From UBA1847 sp942492205 (GTDB taxonomy: Bacteria; Pseudomonadota; Gammaproteobacteria; Steroidobacterales; Woeseiaceae): a stretch of DNA of 64,000 bases. This document shows, one piece after another, positions 51,429 to 58,036 of the stretch (the first letter of the stretch is position 1; the number at the start of each line of letters is the position of its first letter). Under the pieces are notes generated by a model that was given only the letters and a program-made list of their open reading frames with translations, did not search any database and was not told where the DNA came from. The position numbers were made by a program, and so were the translations under genes. The stretch is from positions 1,240,001 through 1,304,000 of the forward strand of contig CALODT010000001.1 in NCBI GenBank assembly GCA_942492205.1, written 5' to 3'.

Positions 51429-52226
51429 ATGCAACACTCGAAAGGCCTTGTTTTCGTCATTTCTTTCCTGGTCTCGTCATTGGCGCAGGCGGGCGTCGTA
51501 ATGGACATGGTGGCAACGGACGCGGCCGGTCAGGAAACGGGTCGTTCCAAGATCTTCGCCCAGTCGAAGATGATCCGTATGGACCACGGCGGCAGCGACG
51601 CGTCGGCATCGATGATCTTCCTGGGCGACCGGTTCGTTTACGTCGACCATGACGACAAGAGCTACGTCGTGATGGACGAGGCGATGTTGAATGAGGTCTC
51701 GGCGAAGATCAGTGAAGCGATGAAAGAGATGGAGGCGCAGCTTGCCAACATGCCTCCTGAGCAACGTGCGATGGTCGAGCAAATGATGAAGGGCAAGATG
51801 GATGGCATGATGCCGCAGGCGGATACGGCGCCCAAACCGCGCGTCGAATCGATGGGCAAGAAGGAGTGGCAATCCTACACCTGCCGGCAGTATGCCGTTT
51901 ACGAAGCAGACAAGAAGACCCAGGAGATCTGCGCGGCAAAGCTCGATGACGTTGCCGGAGCCGACGAGGTCGTCGAGGCGTTTATCGGTATGGCTGCGTA
52001 CATCAAGAAGATGACCGAATCGATGCCCATGATGGCGAACGGAGGGTTTAATCCCGGAGAGCTGATGGCGGAGATCGAAGGGTTTCCCGTGCACACGGTG
52101 GATTATCGCAACGGCCAGAAGATCAGCGAGATGTCGCTGGATTCGGTTGACGAGAGAAAGCTCGACCCGGCGCTGTTCGCGGCACCAGACGGTTATCGGC
52201 GACAGGATCCGTTCAGCTCACGCTAG
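51429..52226 (+). CDS. Exported protein of DUF4412-like type
   Basis: A 265-residue protein with signal peptide (1-21, ending SSLAQAG). It carries repeated elements seen in DUF4412 proteins: GRSKIFAQSKMIRMDHGGSD near the start, FVYVDHDDKSYVVMDEAMLN, a methionine-rich helix region (about 90-125), YTCRQYAVYEADKKTQEICA with paired cysteines, and HTVDYRNGQKISEMSLDSVD near the end. The methionine-rich segment (MVEQMMKGKMDGMMPQ) could bind metal. Probably periplasmic; function unknown. ATG follows AGGGAGATTCACC. Confidence 0.72.
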   Translation: MQHSKGLVFVISFLVSSLAQAGVVMDMVATDAAGQETGRSKIFAQSKMIRMDHGGSDASASMIFLGDRFVYVDHDDKSYVVMDEAMLNEVSAKISEAMKEMEAQLANMPPEQRAMVEQMMKGKMDGMMPQADTAPKPRVESMGKKEWQSYTCRQYAVYEADKKTQEICAAKLDDVAGADEVVEAFIGMAAYIKKMTESMPMMANGGFNPGELMAEIEGFPVHTVDYRNGQKISEMSLDSVDERKLDPALFAAPDGYRRQDPFSSR

Positions 52227-52398
52227 CCTGAAAATCGCTGCAGTCCCACGCACTCGTTCGCGCAACTGCCGAGCGAGAATTGCGTTCGCCTGTCTCCTGG
52301 CAGGTGATAGTTTCCACGATAGTGCTAGCGCGTTTCGCAGCTTTTAATAGGGCTTTGCGATTCGCTTTGCGAATCGATTCCGGACTGGGAGCAGTGTG

Positions 52399-53526
52399 AT
52401 GTTGGACAAGCGATCAGACCTGGCCGGGCCAGGTATCAGCACTTACGAGAAAGTGGACCAGATTCTGCCTCGCGATTACGAGTCGCTGATGGACAAGAAA
52501 CGCACGCAGCGAGCGATCTACGATGTGAAGGAGTATATCGAGAAAGGCCTGGCTCGCGAACTGAACCTGATGCTCGTGCAGGTACCACTGATCGTCGAGG
52601 TTGCGTCGGGCATGAACGACATGCTCGACAGGGACGGCTCCAGGACACCGGTTGAGTTTCATTGTGGGCTCGGTATTGACGAGCCGATTCACGCGTCTAT
52701 CGTGCAGGCCGCCACCAAGTGGAAACGCTGGGCGCTGAAGCAGTTCGAGTGCGAGGTTGGCGAGGGCATCAATACGGACATGCGAGCCGTGCGCAAAGAT
52801 TATTTCCTCGACCATGATCACAGTGCGTATGTTGATCAATGGGATTGGGAGCAAGTGCTTACAGAGGAACAGAGAAACCTCGACTACCTGACAGAAGTCG
52901 TGCGAAAGATATGGAAGGTCCTGACGGGCGCCGAGAAAATGGTCATGGACAAGTATCCCGAATTACAGGATCCGCGGTTTCCGCCGCTTCCGGAAGAACT
53001 GCATTTCATCCATGCCGAAGAAATTCTCGCGAAGTATCCGGATCTGCCGCGTAAAGAACGCGAGACCAAGATCATCGAGGAATACGGGGCTGTGTTCATT
53101 TACGGAATAGGCTGGGTACTCGACGATGGTTACCCGCATGAAATGCGAGCAGCCGACTATGACGACTGGGTGACGCCGACAATCGAGAAAGACGGCAAGC
53201 TCATGCACGGCCTGAACGGTGACATCCTGGTCTACAATCACGTAACCAAGAGAAGGCACGAGCTGTCGTCGATGGGTATCCGGGTCACTCCGGATACTCT
53301 GCGCGAACAGATGAAGATCGCCGAGCGCGAAGACGAACTCTCCCAGCCTTATCACCAGATGATCCTGAACGATGAAATACCGCTGTCGATCGGCGGCGGC
53401 ATCGGCCAGTCAAGAACACAGATGCTGTTGCTGAGAAAGGCCCATCTTGGTGAGGTCAGTACTACGGTATGGCCGAAACAGCTGCACGAGGTTTGCGAGA
53501 AACACAACATATTCGTGCTGAAGTAG
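52399..53526 (+). CDS. asnA: Aspartate-ammonia ligase (asparagine synthetase A)
   Basis: A 375-residue homologue of AsnA, which makes asparagine from aspartate, ammonia and ATP. Conserved segments: ATKWKRWALKQFE, EGINTDMRAVRKDYFLDHDH, SAYVDQWDWEQVLTEEQRNL, ELHFIHAEEILAKYPDLPRK, YGAVFIYGIGWVLDDGYPHE, RAADYDDW, GLNGDILVYN, ELSSMGIRV and IPLSIGGGIGQSRTQMLLLR, all matching the class II tRNA-synthetase-like fold. It is about 45 residues longer than E. coli AsnA, mostly at the N-terminus and in one loop. ATG at 52399 sits behind GGGAG; the adjacent GTG at 52396 is possible. It stands alone on the plus strand. Confidence 0.93.
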   Translation: MLDKRSDLAGPGISTYEKVDQILPRDYESLMDKKRTQRAIYDVKEYIEKGLARELNLMLVQVPLIVEVASGMNDMLDRDGSRTPVEFHCGLGIDEPIHASIVQAATKWKRWALKQFECEVGEGINTDMRAVRKDYFLDHDHSAYVDQWDWEQVLTEEQRNLDYLTEVVRKIWKVLTGAEKMVMDKYPELQDPRFPPLPEELHFIHAEEILAKYPDLPRKERETKIIEEYGAVFIYGIGWVLDDGYPHEMRAADYDDWVTPTIEKDGKLMHGLNGDILVYNHVTKRRHELSSMGIRVTPDTLREQMKIAEREDELSQPYHQMILNDEIPLSIGGGIGQSRTQMLLLRKAHLGEVSTTVWPKQLHEVCEKHNIFVLK

Positions 53527-53682
53527 ACCTGAATGGCTGAACGCCAGCCGCGACGGGCGTGTAGTGCGGCTGGCGGATGTTTCGTTCCATGACGGACGCC
53601 GCCGCGTCTTGCCGGTATGCGTGCTCGAGCCTATGATTAAAAGCTCTGATCTGTCGAGTGCGACGTGCGCGAGGGTACGGCG

Positions 53683-54282
53683 ATGAGCGAAGAAATAGCG
53701 AGAATCGAAAAACAACTGCATGAACTGACGAAAAAGCTCAATGAGCTTCGCAAGGCGAATGTTGAGGCCGAGATACCGAACTATGTGTTCACCACCCTCG
53801 ACGGTGAAACAAGCATGCTCGAACTCTTCGGCGATCGCGAAAACCTGCTTGTGATTCACAACATGGGCCAGGGCTGCCGCTATTGCACGCTGTGGGCAGA
53901 CGGCTTCAATGGTTTCCTGCCGCACCTGGAATCTGCGTTGTCGGTGGTGCTCGTTTCCAGGGATGCGCCGGAGGTGCAGCGTGCTTTCGCGAATTCACGC
54001 AACTGGCGTTTCAGGCTTGCGTCGCACGGCGGCGGCGCCTATATCCAGGAGCAGAACGTTTCTGCCGACGAAGCAAACGCGCCGGGTGCGGTTATGTACC
54101 AGCGTGATGGCGATCGAATCAGGCGCAGGAATGCGGCCGTATTTGGTCCGGGCGACTTGTATTGTTCGATATGGAATCTGCTGGGCATGGCGGGTCTTGG
54201 GGTGGAGGACTGGACGCCTCAGTACCGATACTGGCAGCCGCCGAAGAAGCTGGAGGATGGCGGCGCCAACCTCATCGAGTAG
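53683..54282 (+). CDS. DUF899 (thioredoxin-like) family protein
   Basis: A 199-residue soluble protein. After an N-terminal helix (IARIEKQLHELTKKLNELRK) the thioredoxin-like core has YVFTTLDGETSMLELFGDRE, LLVIHNMGQGCRYCTLWADG with a CRYC pair, and GFNGFLPHLESALSVVLVSR, then an exposed AGAVMYQRDGDRI-like strand. DUF899 proteins are thioredoxin-fold enzymes of unknown substrate. ATG at 53683 was chosen over GTG at 53665. No neighbour explains its role; the TonB-ExbD pair is convergent. Confidence 0.88.
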   Translation: MSEEIARIEKQLHELTKKLNELRKANVEAEIPNYVFTTLDGETSMLELFGDRENLLVIHNMGQGCRYCTLWADGFNGFLPHLESALSVVLVSRDAPEVQRAFANSRNWRFRLASHGGGAYIQEQNVSADEANAPGAVMYQRDGDRIRRRNAAVFGPGDLYCSIWNLLGMAGLGVEDWTPQYRYWQPPKKLEDGGANLIE

Positions 54283-54306
54283 CCACACCAGCTTGCCGAT
54301 TCGAGA

Positions 54307-54711
54307 CTATTTTTCGTTTTCGGCCATGGTGATGTTGTAGACACCCGCCTGTCGCGCGGCATCCATGACCTGCACAAGGATCTTGTTGTGTGATCGGTTG
54401 TCGGCCTGAATCGCAAGCATGCTTTCAGGAAACTCCAGGCGCAAGCGCTCGATGTTTGCCCGTACTGCGCGCGGATCAATCATGCGCCGGTCGATCCAGA
54501 TCTCGTTATCTTCTGTGATTGCGATGAGGATGGTAGCGGCCTGATCGGGTGGCGCATTGCCAGCCGCTGGTTTATTGACATCCAGCCCTGTTTCTCGAAT
54601 GAAGGACGCGCTGACGATGAAGAAGATCAGCATTATGAACACGACATCGAGCATCGGTGTCAGGTTTACCTCATTTGCAGCATCTTCCGCGTTCTTGTTC
54701 TGCGATCTCAT
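54307..54711 (-). CDS. exbD: ExbD/TolR-type biopolymer transport protein
   Basis: A 134-residue protein with one transmembrane helix (about 18-40, NLTPMLDVVFIMLIFFIVSA) containing the conserved proton-path Asp22, and a periplasmic domain (about 55-134) with DNEIWIDRRMIDPRAVRANI and LVQVMDAARQAGVYNITMAE. It should work with an ExbB-type channel to energise TonB; no ExbB gene is in this cluster. It lies 123 bases downstream of tonB on the same strand. Confidence 0.93.
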   Translation of the reverse strand: MRSQNKNAEDAANEVNLTPMLDVVFIMLIFFIVSASFIRETGLDVNKPAAGNAPPDQAATILIAITEDNEIWIDRRMIDPRAVRANIERLRLEFPESMLAIQADNRSHNKILVQVMDAARQAGVYNITMAENEK

Positions 54712-54834
54712 CAGGCACTCCCGTTAGCCAGTGATCGTCGAAAAAAAGGGGGCGGGCCTGGTGAGCCCGGCGGGAAGGAAAGGCGCACGTCGGCTTCGCC
54801 CCCAGTGGTCAGGCCCTGTACGAGGGCCGTGTTG

Positions 54835-55425
54835 TTATTCCTCCATTTCGAATCGAAAGAGGTTCTTAAGTCCGTTTGCGCCGTACGGCACGCCGTCGAT
54901 GACACGCGGCTTGTACTTGAAGCGATAAGCGGCGGTGACGGCAGGCTTTTCAAACACTGAATGTGAAGACTCGAGGACGACGACGTTGATAACCTGACCT
55001 TCTGCGCTAACGTCATACTGAACGAGCACTGTCCCTTCGAGCCCTCTCGCGATGGCCGAAGACGGGTAAGTCGGCGATACCTTGAAGATGTTGACGAGCG
55101 GTCCGTCGCCGTAACTGATGCCTGGAATAGTGGTGCCACCTTCTGGCGGCAACGGCGCCGGCACGCGCACACCGGTGCCGGGCTCAGGTGTTGGCGCATT
55201 CAGCACGGTAGGAGGAGGGACCGTCGGCTTGTTGGGTCGGGCTGGTCGGTCGTCGGTGGTGATGATTTGCCGCTCGTCTCGGACCTTGACCAGTTTGAGG
55301 TCATGGCGAACACGCGGTTCAACAATGATCTCCTTGCCGGCGGTGATGAGCAGTTGCATGACCAGGAGCAGTGCCGCGGTTACGGCGAGTGCCCCCGTGG
55401 CGGATGAAAAGACGCGTGCGTACAT
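54835..55425 (-). CDS. tonB: TonB energy transducer
   Basis: A 196-residue TonB-type protein starting at ATG 55425 behind GAGGTAGCACA: N-terminal transmembrane helix (about 10-30), proline-rich periplasmic span (about 60-105, RPNKPTVPPPTVLNAPTPEP) and C-terminal domain (about 110-196) with VSPTYPSSAIARGLEGTVLV, EGQVINVVVLESSHSVFEKP and AVTAAYRFKYKPRVIDG. It would energise outer-membrane receptors. The helix lacks the SxxxH motif with His that E. coli TonB uses, which is common in TonB variants outside enterics. It is divergent from a PadR regulator with an operator-like region in between, so PadR control is likely. Confidence 0.92.
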   Translation of the reverse strand: MYARVFSSATGALAVTAALLLVMQLLITAGKEIIVEPRVRHDLKLVKVRDERQIITTDDRPARPNKPTVPPPTVLNAPTPEPGTGVRVPAPLPPEGGTTIPGISYGDGPLVNIFKVSPTYPSSAIARGLEGTVLVQYDVSAEGQVINVVVLESSHSVFEKPAVTAAYRFKYKPRVIDGVPYGANGLKNLFRFEMEE

Positions 55426-55485
55426 TGTGCTACCTCGCTTTCTTCCAGGTACTGACGTTTTCCCGCACCAATGCCTTGATCTACG

Positions 55486-55549
55486 AGGTATCATCATACA
55501 TACCTTGAACCAGTAGGTATAGATTGACATACCTCGTTGTTCGAGGTAT
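55486..55549. promoter_or_regulatory. Operator-like region with half-sites repeated every 29 bp between tonB and padR
   Basis: AGGTAT occurs at 55486, 55515 and 55544, exactly 29 bases apart; ATACCT occurs at 55500 and 55529, also 29 bases apart. They form two perfect inverted repeats AGGTAT-N8-ATACCT (55486-55505 and 55515-55534). The right end is also a perfect 8-bp palindrome (55529-55536 with 55542-55549) followed by six T residues, which may act as a terminator-like hairpin before the padR start. The spacing of about three helical turns per repeat would place bound dimers on the same DNA face. Confidence 0.75.
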
Positions 55550-55576
55550 TTTTTAAGGCTACTCAAGCCAGCCAGG

Positions 55577-55921
55577 ATGGTGATGGGCCAGACCAATCCC
55601 CCTTTCATGAGTGGTGTCCCGGAGCTGCTATTACTTCGGCTGCTTGCGCAACGCGAAATGTACGGCTACGAGTTGGTCAAGTCCGTTCGGCTGGTAACGG
55701 CCGAGGCGATCTCGCTCGGTGAGGGGGTGATCTACCCGGTCCTGCACTCGCTCGAGCGCAATGGCGCCCTGAAGGCCAAGCGCAAGGCCGTCGGAGGACG
55801 CACGCGCGTTTACTATTCGTTGACGGCGAAAGGCCAACGTCGCCTCGAGCGCCTTGAGCAAGACTGGCGGCGTATCCAGTCAGGTGTTAACGCCGCGCTG
55901 GGATCCGCTGGCCATGCCTGA
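55577..55921 (+). CDS. PadR-family transcriptional regulator
   Basis: A 114-residue winged-helix protein: VPELLLLRLLAQREMYGYEL, LVTAEAISLGEGVIYPVLHS, LERNGALKAKRKAVGGRTRV and YYSLTAKGQRRLERLEQDWR, the PadR pattern of a short dimerisation helix. ATG at 55577 or the ATG at 55583. It overlaps the following membrane-protein gene by eight bases, a common pairing with small membrane or permease-prefix-like proteins. The divergent tonB and the symmetrical region between them make autoregulation and control of tonB-exbD likely. Confidence 0.93.
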   Translation: MVMGQTNPPFMSGVPELLLLRLLAQREMYGYELVKSVRLVTAEAISLGEGVIYPVLHSLERNGALKAKRKAVGGRTRVYYSLTAKGQRRLERLEQDWRRIQSGVNAALGSAGHA

Positions 55922-56339
55922 TTGCGACTTCGACATGCTCCGCACGCAGTTGCTCCAATCCGGAGTAAAGCCCGGACATGTCGCCCGCCTCATTGCAGAA
56001 CTTAGCGATCATTACGAAGACATCGAGTCGGAGGCCGCGCGAACTGGCTGCTCGCCGGAATCAGCCAGGACACAGGCCAGGACGAGGATGGGTGACACGG
56101 ATCAGATAGCGCGACAGGTGCTCAGCGAGCCAGATCTGAAATGCTGGTTCTATCGGCGTCCCCAGCTGGCGCGCCTTGTACTGCCGCTCATCTACGTCCT
56201 GCTACTGCCGGCCGCACCCATCTACGCGGGCGCGGCGCACGCATCGGTTATCGGGCGCTGGCTGGCGTGCCTGGCATTGAGTGGCCTGGTAACAGGCACG
56301 ATGTTCCTGCTGATGCAGCTGGCGATCGTCTTTTCGTGA
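55914..56339 (+). CDS. PadR-associated membrane protein
   Basis: A 141-residue protein starting at ATG 55914 within the end of padR. The soluble N-terminal part (about 1-75), MPDCDFDMLRTQLLQSGVKP and AELSDHYEDIESEAARTGCS, resembles the permease-prefix/DUF1700-like helical domain; two transmembrane helices follow (about 85-105, LVLPLIYVLLLPAAPIY, and 115-138). Proteins of this kind are often coded with PadR regulators and ABC systems. No transporter is present here, so its role is open. Confidence 0.75.
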   Translation: MPDCDFDMLRTQLLQSGVKPGHVARLIAELSDHYEDIESEAARTGCSPESARTQARTRMGDTDQIARQVLSEPDLKCWFYRRPQLARLVLPLIYVLLLPAAPIYAGAAHASVIGRWLACLALSGLVTGTMFLLMQLAIVFS

Positions 56340-56435
56340 CATGGCCAACGCTACGGACATACGTAGCGATCACAATAGCCCCAGGCGACATATTCCGGGA
56401 TGCTAGGGAAACTGGAGACGGACGCTGGAGTGATC

Positions 56436-56885
56436 ATGAAACTCATTACGTATGCAATTGTCGGCCTCGCACTAGGGCTCGCAGGTTGCGCCGAGAAGAA
56501 ACAAGCTGAGCCAAGCGCTGAGGATTCGGCTGCCGCCGCTGCGCTGGAGGCTCCGGCCGTTGAGCTTGACAGCATGGGCAGCAGTGCCTTCATCGAGCAT
56601 ATGCATCATCATGCAAGTCAGCTGTCGCAGCTGAAGGCTGCGTTGGAATTGGGGTCGCTGGCCGCGGCGCAACGCCCGGCCTATTGGCTTGCCGGGCATG
56701 ACGAGGTCAGCGGCATACCGCCCGGCTGGCAGGTTTTCATCGATGGTATGCGTAATGGCGCGGAAGCCGTCGATAGCGCGCGGGATATTGATGAAGCGCG
56801 GGCAGGCGCGCAGCAGATCGAGGCAAGCTGCGTGGGTTGCCATACCGCGGCTGGTCTGGAGATCCCCGACCTGCAGATCAACTAG
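56436..56885 (+). CDS. Cytochrome c lipoprotein, class II-like
   Basis: A 149-residue protein from ATG 56436 with lipoprotein signal MKLITYAIVGLALGLAGC (lipobox LAGC). The helical body includes a histidine-rich MHHHASQLSQLKAALELG segment, and the single haem site CVGCH lies near the C-terminus (IEASCVGCHTAAGLEIP), as in cytochrome c' relatives. An upstream in-frame ATG (56400) gives no signal. The histidines could bind metal or contribute haem ligation. Not in an operon; convergent with the next cytochrome gene. Confidence 0.82.
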   Translation: MKLITYAIVGLALGLAGCAEKKQAEPSAEDSAAAAALEAPAVELDSMGSSAFIEHMHHHASQLSQLKAALELGSLAAAQRPAYWLAGHDEVSGIPPGWQVFIDGMRNGAEAVDSARDIDEARAGAQQIEASCVGCHTAAGLEIPDLQIN

Positions 56886-56970
56886 GGCAGACCGGAACGC
56901 ATGCTCTCAACAGGCCGGCGTCTCGCCGGCCTGGCGTCTTTAGTCAGGAACGCTGCGGGTATTGCGAATT

Positions 56971-57426
56971 CTACGGATATACCGGGTACCTGAAGCTCGG
57001 GGCCACCACTTCGTAATAGGGCTGCAGGAACGCGACGATATCGGTCAGTTCCCTGACCGTCATGTGATCGTTATAGACGTACATCTTGGATTCGCCGTTT
57101 TCGGCGACAAGCTCTTTCGCATAACCTTTCGCCAGCTTGTGCGATGGATTGATGATCGCCGTAACCAGCTGGCCGTACGTCTTGACCTGCGTCACCATGC
57201 CGCCCAGCTCTACGTACGGCGGCTCCTGGCCGGGAATACCCGGCAGTTGCTCACCCTTGATGCTGTGGCACTGATGGCACTGCATGTAGAGGAAGGCCTC
57301 GCGACCGGCCTGGGCGTCTCCGTCTGGCAGTCGAAAGCCTCTTTGTGACATGACGGTCGCCTCGTCGCACGCGGTGAGCGTGAACAGGGCAGCCAGGACC
57401 ACTGTCAGTACAGATCGTGCTTTCAT
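56971..57426 (-). CDS. Monohaem cytochrome c lipoprotein
   Basis: A 151-residue protein from ATG 57426, 8 bases behind AGGAGG. The signal MKARSVLTVVLAALFTLTAC has lipobox LTAC. Haem site CHQCH in YMQCHQCHSIKGEQLPGIPG, with a methionine ligand candidate in GGMVTQVKTY or HMTVRELTD region. The fold is a class I cytochrome c, usual for electron carriers in respiration or oxidase donors. It is convergent with the class II cytochrome lipoprotein, making this a small haem-protein island. Confidence 0.88.
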   Translation of the reverse strand: MKARSVLTVVLAALFTLTACDEATVMSQRGFRLPDGDAQAGREAFLYMQCHQCHSIKGEQLPGIPGQEPPYVELGGMVTQVKTYGQLVTAIINPSHKLAKGYAKELVAENGESKMYVYNDHMTVRELTDIVAFLQPYYEVVAPSFRYPVYP

Positions 57427-58036
57427 GACAAGCCTCCTGATCGAGCAAGCTCGAATCGATTGCCATTCATTTGTAGCACGCACAAGCACTTAGCATAATC
57501 AGGGGAAGCCACAAGGCAGCGGCGCCATGCACTGGCTGTGTTCGTCAGCGGCGACTGTCGAGACTCGTCTTGCATTCGGCTCGATGTGAATTTGCGGGAA
57601 AACCCACGCACGGTGCCAGGGAAAACACGACCCGTTGCGCTGCAAACGTCGACTGACCATTGGTATTTCACGCCCGCAGTCGATCAATAATTAGTTTCAA
57701 GCTCAACCGTTATACGCGCGCGCGCACTCCTGTTGTCCCCGGCCGCTACCGCCAGCCGAAAGCGGTACTGGTCTGCCGACGCCTCTCGTTTCGTCAGCGC
57801 GCAGCCGCTTGGGCGGAATGCCTTACGCTCCCTTGATCAGGGGCGGCATCGCAAGCTGTGCTCGATGCATCGCAGGCGCGAATCCGAAGCGCAATTGCAT
57901 TGTTGCCGAGGGGCAAAATTGACTTCCGGGCGCTGCAGGAGAAATATGTTAAGCGGGCGTACGTATTGGCGTGGTCCTTCGGCTACAGCAAGGTTCGAAA
58001 ACGTCCGTGTTTTTTTGAAATTCTGGGGGAGCAACA
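57427..58036. other. Long intergenic region upstream of a TonB-dependent receptor
   Basis: About 610 bases without a supported gene; this is the longest gene-free stretch in the right half. It must contain the promoters of the cytochrome gene and of the receptor. A 37-codon ORF with an AGGAG site (ATG at 57946) overlaps the receptor start; it may be a leader peptide or chance. An alternating GC stretch (57711-57724) is the only sequence oddity. No riboswitch or RNA fold was recognised. Confidence 0.45.
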
